A stretch of 64,000 nucleotides of DNA from Eucalyptus grandis (lineage: Eukaryota; Streptophyta; Magnoliopsida; Myrtales; Myrtaceae): NCBI RefSeq assembly GCF_016545825.1, contig NC_052617.1, positions 54,441,382-54,505,381 on the forward strand, written 5' to 3'. The notes under the pieces are model-generated. The model was not told where the DNA came from, searched no databases, and worked only from the letters and a program-made list of their open reading frames with translations. The position numbers were made by a program, and so were the translations under genes. Positions within the stretch are counted from its first letter, which is position 1. Each line of letters begins with the position of its first letter. This document shows positions 11,801 through 23,504 of this stretch, piece by piece.

Positions 11801-12559
11801 AGCCTGAACGAGACTTTGGTGCATATTTTCCATTGCGATTAAGGCCCTGACAAATCTTTTCTTACGAGCACTTCCATGCATCCTTTGATCTTTCGTTGCA
11901 ACTCTTTAAGGCTGCCTTTCTCTGTTTCTGAAAAGGATTTATTGGCCATTTGCTTGTAAATTAAGATGTCTAACTTCATACCCGTGCGAACATGATTTCA
12001 GCTTCTAAATAGTGCTTTCTTCTGATTAATCAAAAAACACTTGATTTTCCAGACAACATATGAGAATTTCCGGTACAGATCAGAAAACAGGTTAAATGCC
12101 TATGATCGAGGGTGCGTCAGTAATTTTCTTGAAGTCTTCTGCACGGAGGTAAAGCCGTCAAGGAACAATTTCCGAGCTTTTGTCCAAGAAGAGGTGCACA
12201 GACCTGTTTTACCCAGTGAACGAGGAGCAGAATCAGAGATGGAAGATTTAGGCGCAAATCCACGCCCAAAGGTGGAGGATGATGATTTGGACATTGGTGA
12301 AGATCTTCTCAAAATCTCCCAGCGTCGCAATATCGAACTCGATCAAGATGTTCAAAGTAGAGGAAGCAATGGAACTCCAGAAAATAGTATGATGGTGGAC
12401 TCCCCTATGGCTTCAGGTCATCGAGCTCCAACCATTAAATCTGAAAATCGGCACTCAAGTTATGTGAGAAGTGGGAGTTGGGAAATTGCACCTGATGTCC
12501 TTGTGAATTCCACATTCGCGGAGAGAAGCTACACTCCCTCAAGCGAAACACGCTTGTAA
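5811..12559 (+). CDS. PAT: DHHC-type protein S-acyltransferase (PAT family), complete, 5 exons
   Basis: Exons are 5811-5849, 9870-10055, 10558-10863, 10994-11227 and 12053-12559. All introns are phase 0 with GT-AG ends, and the product is 423 residues. The start MAKRVYEAW matches the conserved start of the Arabidopsis PAT3-9 clade. Four membrane segments are visible at about 28-48, 60-82, 183-205 and 222-245. The Cys-rich domain, between segments 2 and 3, ends in DHHC (165-168, catalytic Cys168) and is followed by [12 protein letters not shown] (87-89) and TTYE (256-259) are the other two family signature motifs. The acidic, Ser-rich C-terminal tail is poorly conserved. The enzyme transfers palmitate to cysteines of membrane-associated proteins, probably at the Golgi, endosome or plasma membrane. 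Intron 1 is about 4 kb and carries a MITE and a poly-T insertion. The expression pattern cannot be read from the sequence. Confidence 0.95.
8001..8397 (+). mobile_element. MITE-like element in acyltransferase intron 1
   Basis: The element is about 397 bp and is bounded by short inverted ends GTCAAAAT (8001) and ATTTTGAC (8390-8397). Its interior (ATTTGATGG near the left end, CTCACCTTAGTTT-like and GTGTTTTAGTAATATG blocks, GTTAAATGGGTT near the right end) matches the reverse complement of 24257-24650 block by block. They are therefore two copies of one family. It has been invaded by a poly-T microinsertion at 8232-8252. The superfamily is not assigned. Confidence 0.65.
8214..8270. mobile_element. 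Ultra-short poly-T retroinsertion flanked by 18-bp direct repeats
   Basis: GTACTTTCACCTTAGTTT occurs at 8214-8231 and again at 8253-8270. Between them lies only a T run followed by GGGTAA (21 bp). This is the footprint expected of an extremely 5'-truncated LINE or SINE insertion on the opposite strand, where only the poly(A) tail was copied. Confidence 0.6.
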
Positions 12560-13800
12560 TTGGGTGTCTAGGATTGGATTGAAACCAAAATGAAACTCTG
12601 ACCTCAAGTTGAAATTTGGCATCTTTCTGGAGCAGTCATTTCAGGTCTGAATTCTGATATTTAGCTCCCTTTTGTTTCAGTTCTTTTTGTGTGCTATATA
12701 TCTTCCTCTGAGCAGTTCAATAGGAATGTTTGAATAGTGTCTTCTCGATTTGTTGCTTTCTCCTGGCACATTTGTCTGCCCCCGCAGATTAAATTTGTAT
12801 TGCTGGCTATATTGCTTCTGTATATAACCAGTGTTCTAGGCACTTGAAATCTGTGCTTTCTATCTGTCCAGACTGCTCAGTTGCATTCTCCATTTTTGTC
12901 CGATGCCAAACTAGACTTGCACTCTCTCGCTCTTGGTTGAAGATAAAAAGCTGGGCAATGGTTTTGGTAAATGTTAGAACTCAAAGGCCATCTTTTGACT
13001 TGCATTGCTTATTAGCAGGGATCAACTTTGGAATGTTCAAATTTGTCTTTGCACGACCTCAAATGAGTATTTTCCCGATCCACACTCGCGATCATATGAT
13101 GGAAAGGTTGCAGAAGCAAATCGCTTCATACACTGAATGTTGCTTCTTGATCTCTTTAGTCGGTGATTGCAGCTTTGGTTGGAATTCCTCGAAGAATTGG
13201 TATCACCATGTTCACTTTTAGGTCTTGCTTTGATATTCGGCAATAGTGCGATAACATGTTGAACGTGGCCAGGCGTTATAGCAAAAACCTGGAATTGTTG
13301 GGGCAATTCCGAGAAAGCTTATTCGTTCCATGAGGCTTACAGATTTTATATGTTTCTTTAGTGTATAAGCGGTTCATAGCTTCGGGTTCATCCCTTGATC
13401 ATTTGCTCCCTTCCCATTAACGTTGGAGCTATACAAGCTTATAGATTTGAGGATTTGGTACTACACCATTGAAGATTTTCGCTCCTTCACATATCGTACA
13501 TTAATGAAGTTACATACGCAAGTGTTATAATGAAATTGTTTCTCCTATACACTAACCCAGGAAAATGTAGAGGCGCTATCTTTAAAGTACATCTGAAATC
13601 TGATTCATGGCATGCGTAATATCGATCGGCTGTCGCTTTTTCAATGAATCAACTCAAAGATGGATCAACAGGATGCGTTGATATTACACCTTTGATTGAG
13701 CGGAAAAGACAGTCTGTAACTAGAGATGATGAAGACTCTGGCTCGTTCGGTTTGGGCCTAGTTTGTGCATTAATTTAGCCTAAAAATGGAAAAAGTGTGA
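12560..13800. other. 3'UTR and downstream flank of the acyltransferase gene
   Basis: T-rich sequence directly after the stop codon is probably the 3'UTR and polyadenylation region. A 125-codon open stretch at 12844-13221 has no recognisable domain, no splice partner and ordinary composition, so it is not called as a gene. Nothing else is evident. Confidence 0.5.
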
Positions 13801-13874
13801 GCTTTCTTGGATCTCATTCTCGGTTTTCAGGTACCTTGCACCTCTCTAAAAGGATACACGGAAATGAAACATCA

Positions 13875-14745
13875 CCCTTGTATCTGGTATCTTTGAACGG
13901 ATGTGAATAATCTGAGGAATTTCTTAACCAATCCAATCTTATCGTGTTCAGCTTTGTTTTAGCTACCGAGTCCAACGGGAGTGCCGGATGCTGAAACATG
14001 ACAGGCTTGTTGTATTGGTCACAGTTTAAGTTAAAATAGGTACCATCAAACATAATTTAACACCTAGTTCTAGATGCTTAAGACCCAATTATCATCCACA
14101 AATAGACAAATCTTTCTTTGCTGTTGTTAGGTTGTGGTCATATAGTTATCCAGTATCTTCGAGAGGATATGAATAATTTGAAAAACTTGTTACCCAATCT
14201 AGTATTCGGTTTTGTTTTGGCTACCAAGTTCAACTTAAGTGCCAAACACTAAAACATGACTGGCTTGTTATAATGGTAACAGATTTGCTTGCTGTTGCAC
14301 CAGGGGCTGTTGCAGCAGGCGCCAAAGCATGGGTGTTTTGTATCCATTGAGCAAAGGCGGATTGTAATTGTATAGCGGTATCAGAAAACATATCTTAGGG
14401 TCGCCCTAAAGCGCTGATGGTATCATTATGCATATCCGGCCCGAGGAAACCTTTGCATGCCTCCGTTACCTTTTGGGAGGCCTATGCCCCATAGAAATTG
14501 TCTACCCAACTGTCCCTTGGCCCGTAAGTCCTGACACAAGGTTAGAATTCTAACTCTTCTAGACTGGTATCTCATTGATGGCTCGGGCCCCCCTAGAAGG
14601 AGGCCTTCTTTGCCTTCCACTTAAGCTGAGTTAAAATAGGGACAATTAAACATTATTGAACACCTAGTGCTAGAAGCTGAAGACCCAATATTAATCCATA
14701 AAGTAACAATCTTTCTGTGCTGGAGTTAGGTCGTGGTCATTTCTC
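13875..14745. repeat. Diverged tandem duplication of about 270 bp, second copy interrupted
   Basis: The first copy (about 13885-14140) has two blocks. One contains GGATGTGAATAATCTGAGGA and ACATGACAGGCTTGTTGTA. The other contains AACACCTAGTTCTAGATGCT and TTAGGTTGTGGTCAT. The second copy repeats the first block at about 14155-14285 and the second block at about 14630-14740. The two halves of the second copy are separated by about 340 bp that include plastid rRNA-derived sequence. Confidence 0.7.
14435..14620 (-). pseudogene. rrn23: Nuclear insertion of plastid 23S rRNA gene fragment (NUPT)
   Basis: Read on the minus strand, this segment contains blocks characteristic of the central-to-3' part of plastid 23S rRNA: GCCTCCCAAAAGGTAACGGA, GCAAAGGTTTCCTCGGGCCG, GTTAGAATTCTAACCTTGTG, GGGCCAAGGGACAG and a GGCCTCCTTCT block in the expected order. 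Several substitutions and small changes separate it from the functional gene as remembered, so it is a decayed copy rather than contamination. It cannot make a functional rRNA because only about 190 nt are present. The identification rests on recall of the plastid rRNA sequence and should be confirmed by alignment. Confidence 0.8.
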
Positions 14746-17700
14746 AATCATCTAACCGAGGCAAAGGCCCTCCTCAGATTCTGCCTACTTTTTCTCAAAT
14801 CTTGGAACCTGTCATCTTTGGTTTCCCGAAACGTAGCATCCCGCGACCTGACCAAACCTCTATCCTTGACCTAACTCCTAACCACTAGACATCATTTGGC
14901 GCTTTCCTAGGCCACGATTAGAGACTCCCCTTGGTGAAATAATTCATCGTCCAAATGTCAGATGCAGCCTTCAATGACGAACAAGATCATGAGAGACAAA
15001 TTCCATAGATTAAAAAAAACATAAAGATACCATTTGATCACGTCAATCAAGTAACCATGGGAACGTGGGCTTTCCGGGCTTTCCGACAGTATGAACTAAC
15101 TCACTTCCTTGTCGGTGAAGCAACAGCTTTGAGTTATGCCAATTGTTTATTCAAGATTTAATCTGTAGAGCATCTTTCGTTGTTCGTCCCGTTTTAGACT
15201 TCTCAAAGGGTAAATTCTTTTCATACGACTGTGAACTAGCACTAAGCACATCCTTTTTATCTGTCCATATATAGAGAATCATTACAAATAAGTCAATTAT
15301 TTATCTGTTAGCGTGCACCCTTTTTCATATTTTAATGACAACCCTCTAAGCGAATGAGGCACTTTGCATCCACCTAGGCGTCATCATCATCATAACGCGT
15401 TTCCTCCGCCCAACATATATCCATTCCAAAACTTGAGCCGCATCATCCATGTCTACAGCATAATCAAAGTACTCCTGAAAATTCGAAACTACGAGCATGC
15501 TATCTGAACACGAACTCCGTCATCGATTCCCGCGCACACCACTGAGCAAAGACCACGTCCAAAGACAAGGAGGATCCACCTTAGCAGAAAAGGTAGGTAA
15601 ACCACCAATTGACCCACCACGACCCTCCATCGAGCCTCACCGGCAAATTCGAAATTCCACCCTTTCGAAGTCGCAAGGCGCACAGTTTTAAGCACGTGTT
15701 CCGATGGCTCTTGGCCAACGACGACTCGACACGTCGATGCCTTTTTTTGGCGCGATCCCATGGGAGTTTGCCTAACTTTCTTAGATGTTTCTCGGCCCGA
15801 CCCCTAGATTCTGACGAGTCCATTAGCAATGTCGTCTGTCGTCCATCTGAGGATTATTATTAGCACAACACGTGGTGATATGGGTCGGTTTGGATCGACC
15901 TCGGGCATCTGACCTGGTCCCCAAGGCTAACGTAAGCTTTACTTCAGCAGCCGTGTGGCATCATGATTTCGGCGACAGAATGGCCGTGCATTTCGGGACA
16001 GGAAGTGGACAAGAAAAATTGGGGTAGCTGTGCTTACCTATCTATTCACACTCCAAATCGTTTCGAGTTTAGAGATAATAAAAAAATTGAATGGAGACAC
16101 GTTATTCATCTACAGTTGGGATAAATAGCATCATTAGTTTAATCAATCCGGAAAAAAAGGTGTGTGGTGGCACTCGTGGGGGATATCGATAGTCAGTATA
16201 GGAAGCATTTTGACATGCAAAATGCATGAGAATAGGGTTGTTTCATGAGATTAGTATTAGCATTTCGGGAATTCACTTACTTAAACAAAATGCCAATCTG
16301 GCATAGTTAAAGGGTTATTTTCGTGAAAGGGGGCTGACTCGTTTATCACACGACAAGGATTGGTCTTATGCAGATTGACTCGCTTGATCTTGTTGAGATA
16401 CAAATTGACTTTGATTAAGTTGTTAGCATGTCATTTTTAAGTACTGTGCTATTAAACATGTTTTAACATCCTTAATATTGGCATCATATGACTTTTTTAC
16501 CCAAAAGAATTATATAAAATAGCACACATACTAAGAAAATAAGAGAAAATTGAAACATATTTGAGGATGCAAACGTTTAGAACATCATAATCAAGAAAGC
16601 TTTGAACTTTTGTTTTAAGTTTTGATGTGGAAGTGATCTTATGTCTTCATTCTATTGTGAAGCACGCGAATGCGGGTCAATGTGTTGTGTGGACATAATT
16701 GTTAAATGTGTGTATCATGTGGTGTTCGTCTCCGTGATGCATTCCATAATGGTACTATTCATATCATCTCATGTGAAATGCTTAATTAGATGCGTCATAT
16801 TTATGTGAGGGAGATCGACACTTTAATTTAACATTGTTGTGTTCGAATTAGCTAACCTAATATGCCCTTCTTTTGACAGTACCATTAACATGACACGACT
16901 CGAATTGCCAAACCAACAGCCATGAATGCCTCCGACTTCTCCACTTCCTTACACATACCTCATTATATAGATTAAAATATAATCATCACTACAAATTTTT
17001 AAGTTTTTTTCTTTTTCTAATTTGGGCACAGTCAAAAAATCTTTCAAAGCCATTAATCAGTTGGTTGATCGTTAACATAAAGGTGTAAAAATTTATAAAT
17101 CACTGTCAACCGTTTCAAAACTTAAACTATTGGATTACATGATGATTTAATATTCAAATATTCCAACAAAAGTAATCTTCTTTTAATAGGCACGTGTTGG
17201 TATCCGACCAATCTCCATTTAAATTTGGTAGTCTTGCTCATCTCACGCAAATTGGAGAATTACTGGAGGCATATGATCCATGTTCTTGAAAGTGGCCCCA
17301 AGAAATTGCGCTGAGGTTGGTGCGATTCGAATTTACGTGTCGATTGAGGTGGACGAGTGCGTTCTTCACTTGAGCAATGACCCCCCCAAAAGGAGCTTGT
17401 ATCTTATTAAAGGGGCGTCTTCAACTGGAGACTCGTGGTGTGAACAGGACATGCATCGTGTGAGTTGCTGACCAAAGCTTCTCCTTTAAAAAAGCTAGCA
17501 TGTCGCCACACGTTTCCCATTTTGCTAATTTGCCAAGGCACTCGATCCCCCTCTTTTTTCCCTTTTTCTTTTTTAAATACTTTAAGACCGACATGATCGT
17601 TAAAAGGGCGATGTTCAATTCTAAAAAATCGGTTGTGGTCCAAAAGTTCCCATCTTCCCAAGGGAGAGAATTCGACTCGTGATTTTTGTCTAAGATGGAC

Positions 17701-18600
17701 CCACACGTTACATCGTTGAGTCCATTTCGTCAGCACGTATCTCATTCTCCTCGTCCACTACTTTGGACCTACGAAGGCCCTTTTAATGTGCTGGGTACAC
17801 ACCGACGAACGGGTCGCCGTCGAAAAAGCGAATCATGGGACCCGTCAAATCTAGCGGCTCTTGTGGGTCAAGCTATCCATTGTATGTGCCTCATTCTGAT
17901 TCTAAGGAGCTCTTGTCGAGCGGAAAGAAGAGCAAATGGTTAAATTTATGTGCTGCGCGAGCACGACTTATCGAGTGGAAAGAAGAGCAAATGGTTAAAT
18001 TTATGTGCACAGTCACAGACAAAGTACACTAAAATCATTTAGACGGGAAATTAACATAAATGATTCTTCAATTTTGATTCAATGTACAATATAATTTCTC
18101 AACTTTTAATTTATTCAACATAATCTCTTAATTTCAATTTAATGTACAATATAATTATTAGACTTTTAGTATATGTTTTATTTAATCTCTAAAATGTTCA
18201 ATGTTATCCATAATCTTAAATTAATGAAAATAACATTGAATATTTTCATAAATTTCATGGACTACATTGAATGTATACCAAAAATTTAAAGATCACATTG
18301 AATGAATTAAGAATTCAGGGTTTCGATTGGATCTTTGGTTATAATTCTGGGATCATTTGTGTTGTTATCCATATAATTAGGTTGAGCAAGACCTAAAAAG
18401 TGCAATATATTATAAAGAATAAGAAAATAGGACACTAGCTGAAACAAATCCCGATGACTAAAAAAAGTCTTTGCGTGTAAAAGTAGTGTCCACGGGAAAA
18501 AAACATCATCCTCATCCCGAAAGAGTACTAAACAATGCTCTGAAAACCGTCAGCCCCCCTCCAAAAGAATGATTCTAAATAGAAATTAAAAATAAAAAAC
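14746..18600. other. Intergenic region upstream of the ERF 3' end
   Basis: No gene is supported. Short open stretches at 15489-15863 and 17280-17745 overlap on both strands and show no known domain. On the minus strand, about 15390-15490 reads without stops as an acidic peptide (EYFDYAVDMDDAAQVLEW), which could be a decayed exon, but nothing adjacent extends it. A duplicated block lies at 17916-18007. The AT-rich stretch at 18050-18330 has loosely repeated TCAATGTACAATATAAT and CATTGAATG motifs and resembles degenerate repeat DNA. Confidence 0.5.
17916..18007. repeat. Direct repeat of about 38 bp, period about 54 bp
   Basis: A block beginning TCGAGCGGAAAGAAGAGCAA (about 17916) recurs as TCGAGTGGAAAGAAGAGCAA (about 17970). 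Both continue through GGTTAAATTTATGTGC, with one mismatch between copies. Confidence 0.8.
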
Positions 18601-18607
18601 CCGAATT

Positions 18608-21600
18608 TCAACTGGTTGATGAATGGTAATGACTTGAATCCGATGACGGCGGCGGCTCAGAGTCTTCCCCGCCGCTTCCCTGGTCGTGCGGGGGCCGCGG
18701 CGGCGGAGGCCGGAAGTATCCTAACGGGGGCTGCTGAGGGAAAAACAGAGGAACTGAAGAAGAAAACGAAGAAGCGCCGCCAAAACCAGATGATGACGAA
18801 GACCCGTATAAATCTGATGAAGGAAAAGAAGGAGGCGGCGGCGGCGGCTGCGGCGGAGATGAAGAAGGCAATGATAACGACGAGTGTGAAGAAGCCATCT
18901 GCGAAGAATACATCATTTGCTCCATCAAGCTCGCCGGTTGATGATGATTATGCCCTTGAAGAAGCTGAGAGTACTCCCAGTAGTCCCCCAAATTGAAGCC
19001 TTCAGATCCTCTAGGATATAGCGGGACCGCCCCCGCATACGGAGGAGCTAGCTGACCCGCCGCTATCGCCGGAGGAGCGGAGCCGGCGGCGAGGGTCGCG
19101 GCGGCGGCGGCAGGGGAACCGTAAGTCGGGACGTTGGGCGGGATGACTCTGACGTTTTCAGGGAAGTTGAGCTTGGCACGGTTGCCACGGAACCGGAGGG
19201 CGGCCTCGTCGTACGCCCGGGCGGCGGCCTCCGCCGTGTCGAAGGTTCCTAGCCAGACCCTTGCGGCTTTTTGGGGGTCGCGGATCTCCGCCGCCCATTT
19301 CCCCCACGGCCTCTGCCTCACTCCCCTGTATCTCCTCCTCCTCTCTCCGCCCTCATAGGGCGGCGGGCCCGCTCCAGAAGGTGGCGGCGGGACGTTGGAG
19401 GTGGCGGCGACAGTCCTTGCCTGGAGTCCTGTATAGAGAAAGGACATACGCGTTTTCGTCACCGGCAATTCTCGGAAGCTCACGTTCTACGTGAGGCAGA
19501 GGCACTTTTTTAATTTTAAAAAAGAAACGTGGGAATATTAATCTAATAGTTAAAAAAAAATTAAAATAATAAAGATATACACTCGTCATTACATTATTTT
19601 TAATATCATCTATGTCGGAATAATGGTTAGTATCGTCGTATTTAGTATAATGAACTACAACTATTTTGTTATCTTATCATATACACACCTTAATGGTTTA
19701 TATTTCTTGAAAAATCAAACCGAATCAAGTAGATGACACCTCTAATTATGGCATATTGACATTTTTGTTAATCACAATATTAATTATCCCATAACTCAAT
19801 TCCACTTTCAAAGCAAAGATGAGCACTCGGCTCAATTTAATTCTTGTTTATCATCCTGAAAAAGACCAGTTCTTGAAATGCACCAATGTTCCGTTAGAAT
19901 CTATAAATGAATAAAGATAAAAAAAAGCTATCTAATTACATCGTGATAGCATTATCCTACCTAGAAGTCTTCAAATGTATTGCACCCTTGAAGATATTAT
20001 AGTGTTTCAATTTTAAGATCGGTGTATCATCTCATTAATCGATAGGGAATATAATTTAATACCGTTGTATAGATGTCATGTCTAAATCTTTTATTTTCTT
20101 CCATCGAAATAAAAGAATGGCTACAAAAGAAGATGATCATGACTAGCCAACGCATGCAAAGTTAGAAAACCTAGAGATGGCCTTCTTAGCTCATCGCTAG
20201 AAAAGTGGTTGGATAAAACAAAGTAATCGCTTCATGCCATACTAAATACAATATATAGGTTCATATAAGTATGATATGAAAGCAGGGGAAGTAAATGAGC
20301 CCTGTAGCATATACTGAAACTTAGCGTTTAGGGTTTAGAAAATGGCGAAAACCCAGGTCCAAGCAAACCCTAGCCCTCAAAGATGAAGGATGAACACAAA
20401 AACAAAGGAAAGAAAGAAAAAAGAAGAAGAAGAATTAGTGATGAGAACTGCTAGATCCATCTAAGAAGTATCTATACAAGCATCATTGATCTTATGATAA
20501 GTTGCTTAGATTTTAGGGTAAACCTCAAAATCCAAGCAAACCCTAGTTCTCAAAGACGAAAGATGAACACAAAAGCAATGGAAAGAAATAAAGAAAAAAG
20601 AAGAAGAATTAGTGATGAGGATTGCTAGATCCATCTAAGGAAGTATCTATACGAACATCGTTGATCTTATGATAAGTTGCTTAGATTTTAGGGGTAAACC
20701 TCAAGATCCAAACAAACCCTAGCAAAGACTGAACACAAAAGCGATGAGAGATGATGAAAGATGAACACAAAATCTTGCAATGGAAACCTCAAGAAAACAA
20801 ACCCTAGTTCTTAAAAACAAAAGCAATGGAAAGAAAAGAATTAGTGATGAGGATTGCTAGATCCATCTAAGGAAGTATTTATACGAACATCATTGATCTT
20901 ATGATAAGTTGCTTAGATTTTAGGGGTAAACCTCTGAGATCCAAGCAAACCCTAGCTCTCAAAGATGAAAGATGAAAGATGAACACAAATGGAATGAAAG
21001 AAAGAAAAAATAAGAATTAGCGATGAAGATTGCTAGATCCATCTAAGGAAAAATTTACACGAACATCATTGATCTTATGATAAGTTGCTTAGCTTTTAGG
21101 GTAAATCTTGAGATCCAAGCAAACCCTAACGCTCAAAGATGAAAGATGAACACAAAAAAAAAAAGAAAAAAAAAAGAAAGAAAAAGAAAAGAAGAATAAT
21201 TAGTGAACAGGATCGCTAGATCCATCCAAGGAAGTATTATACAAAGATCTAATGATAAGTCCCTTGGATTTTAGGGGTAAACCTTTAGCCATTCCACTAC
21301 TCTGAGAATCAAAATAAGAAGTTTTTTTGTTTGTGGATAATAATAGAGTATTTAACAGATAGAAAAAAAGAAATTATTTGTTCTATTTATGAAATAGTCA
21401 GTGGAGAAATCATTGCCTACGTATATGTATAAATGAGATTTTACTCATGTTATCAAGATCTAAATCTTAAAACTGCATGGGCAAATAGCTTTCTCCATTA
21501 ACGGTGGGTATATAAATAATGACTTTCGTCTCTGTCTTTTCTCTCTGTTGAAACGCTTGATGCTAATCATTTCTTTAGTAATTATTAAGAAAATAGAGGA

Positions 21601-22148
21601 TTAGATGGAGGAGGAGGAAAGATAGAATGAGGGACGAACCAGGTAAGGAAGCGGAAATAGCAGAGGTTTCTCTTAATGTAACACTGCCACCATAGATCCC
21701 ATAGTAATCCCTCTGACTTAAAGGAGGCTCGGCCAAAAATTGTGATGAACTCCCTGCTTCGTCACGCTCTCTCTTTTGCCCAATATAAGTCCATGGAAGC
21801 TGTGATGAGCTGCCGGCCGACGCCGAATCGTAAGCCAATGAAGGAGCCAATGTCGATTGGTAAGTTCCTCCATGCTGACCGCCTCTGGTCCCCGTGACAA
21901 CGTGCGTTAGAGCCGACACTATCGCCGACGTCTCTCCGGGGGGACAGTATGGCGAGTACATCGGCATGACCGCCTCTTCCATCAGCTGCGTTTGCTGCTG
22001 GTTCAGAAGTCGGTGCTGCACCGGCGGTGGTTGCGTCTCCTCCTCCTCCTCCTCCTCATCACCCGCGGCCTCTGCGGCGGGCGGATGGGCCACGTACTCG
22101 CCTCTGCTCCGACGGTGCGCCACTTTTATAATGAGCGCGCATGAACAT
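18608..22148 (-). CDS. AP2/ERF transcription factor, group X (ABR1/ERF110-like), start of frame disrupted
   Basis: There are two exons: exon 1 ends at 21640 and exon 2 is 19428-18608. The phase-1 GT-AG intron is 2.2 kb, and splicing joins SASLPG to LQARTV. Exon 2 carries one AP2/ERF DNA-binding domain ([37 protein letters not shown], then KLNFPE), of the type that binds GCC-box or related promoter elements. Ser-, Pro- and Gly-rich tails follow. Exon 1 encodes SALTHVV and GQKR, both seen in ABR1-like proteins that act in ABA, wound and stress responses. The group-X N-terminal motif ([12 protein letters not shown] here, KVAN in relatives) is in frame, but no in-frame ATG precedes it. The ATGs at 22148 and 22142 are one frame off. 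The first in-frame ATG is at 21982 and would give 387 residues with an intact DNA-binding domain. The gene may thus be frameshifted at its start, translated from the inner ATG, or affected by a sequence error. Confidence 0.85.
20330..21290. repeat. Intronic minisatellite, five copies of about 175 bp, in the ERF intron
   Basis: Each unit contains, on the plus strand, GATCCAAGCAAACCCTAG, a GATGAACACAAAA block, an AAGAAAGAAAAAAG purine run, AGTGATGAGGATTGCTAGAT, CATCATTGATCTTATGATAA and GTTGCTTAGATTTTAGGG. Units start near 20345, 20516, 20690, 20921 and 21098, and a partial unit ends near 21290. Spacing is 172-178 bp except for the third unit, which is longer (about 231 bp). It lies wholly inside the intron. 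Confidence 0.9.
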
Positions 22149-22292
22149 GCGACGCTTTCCGCCAAAAAGGATTCAATTATGAAGAGGAAAAAGAGAGGGC
22201 TTGCTTGATTTACAGAGATACTCCTCTTTGTCGCTACAGAGCGAAGAGAGAAGACCCCCTTTCCTTCTTGGGTTTCCGGCGAATGTATTTTT

Positions 22293-22299
22293 CTTTATA
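22293..22299 (-). promoter_or_regulatory. Candidate TATA box of the ERF gene
   Basis: TATAAAG on the minus strand lies about 145-150 nt upstream of the conserved N-terminal motif. If used, transcription would begin near 22265, leaving no room for an upstream coding exon. Confidence 0.4.
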
Positions 22300-22375
22300 T
22301 GAAGGGGACTGTTGTCGGCTTCATTCAGCCGCCATTGCTACAGGATTAGTCGAGAGGCTCCTCCCTTTCAATTGA

Positions 22376-22382
22376 ATTTATA
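22376..22382 (-). promoter_or_regulatory. Alternative TATA box of the ERF gene
   Basis: TATAAAT on the minus strand (CTTTATAAATTC context). Use of this box would include a nine-codon upstream reading frame, from the ATG at 22324 to the stop at 22295, in the leader. Confidence 0.35.
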
Positions 22383-23504
22383 AAGATTCATGCATGCGTG
22401 CCCCTTTCTCTCTCTCTTTCTCTGTGCAAAGGGGAGCAGGACAAAAGTGGAAAAGATCAGAATAAGAAGATGCCGCCTTATGCGTGTTCACACCGGTTTG
22501 ACCGAGTAGTCGCCAGGGCTAATCGAGGGAAGGGAACTTGCTTGCGGTTGAATTTTTCTCTCTCCTTTTTAAGTGATTTGCTGCTCGGTCCAATACACAT
22601 CATTTAGGACATGTCCGTGTGTTATGAATTTTCTTATTTTTCTTTTGAAATAACGAGACCCTTTAAAAGGTGATCGACTTGAATTCTTACTTATTTTTTG
22701 AAATGACTAGAGTCTTTTAAAAAGTTATCTATTTGATTAGACAGTCATATTTAATTACATCTATATTAAATTAATGACACTAGGAATCCTTGTGTAATGG
22801 TTAGCAATGGAGGAATTTGTGTTCAAATTGACCTCTTTTTCTTTAACGTATGGGAATGAGTTGGACGGATGCACACGTGGCTCACCGTCGGTGCTTGCGG
22901 GTGTGAATATGATTGGGGAGGAGTCCACCCGATTGGAAAAATGGGCCTGCGAAGAAAGTTAAAGTACGACTTGGGCTCTGTTTAAATTATATATTTTTTA
23001 CCAAATTCGAAAAGGTTACGTAAAAAAAAAAGTTAGGGTATACTTTTATTTGCATTTCACATTGGAGCTAAGTACATTATTGGGTTTTGATCCGGTAAAA
23101 TGAAAAAGAAAAAATAATGGTGGTTATAGAATGAGACTGAATGGATTGTATGTTTGACCATAGTTTATCATATTCCATTGTCTCCCTATTCTTTGTTTTC
23201 TTAAGTTGACGTTTGTCGACTTACCTAAGCAATGCTACTTGATAAAGACCACTTTTGAGTTAGTTGAATCCAATCCCTTTTGTGCACAAGAATAATTTGA
23301 TCTTCCTAATCTGAGGCAACATCAGAATGTTTTGATATATATTTCTTTTGTTTTTCTCTTTTTGGGGCAGAATTTTCTGTCTGAACAAATTGAATGTTGT
23401 AAGCGCGCTAGTCAACCCAAAATAGAAGAATTAAATACATTATAAGTAAATCAAAGAAGTGTAGCCTCATCACGTGCTTGAATACGGACTCCTCCAAGTA
23501 CTTA

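Noticed and set aside
12844..13221. Open frame downstream of the acyltransferase gene
   Set aside because: No domain, no homology recognised, and position within the probable 3' flank.
15489..15863. Overlapping frames on both strands that might be a small gene
   Set aside because: No recognisable domain, no splice partners, and mutually overlapping openings; at best a decayed exon.
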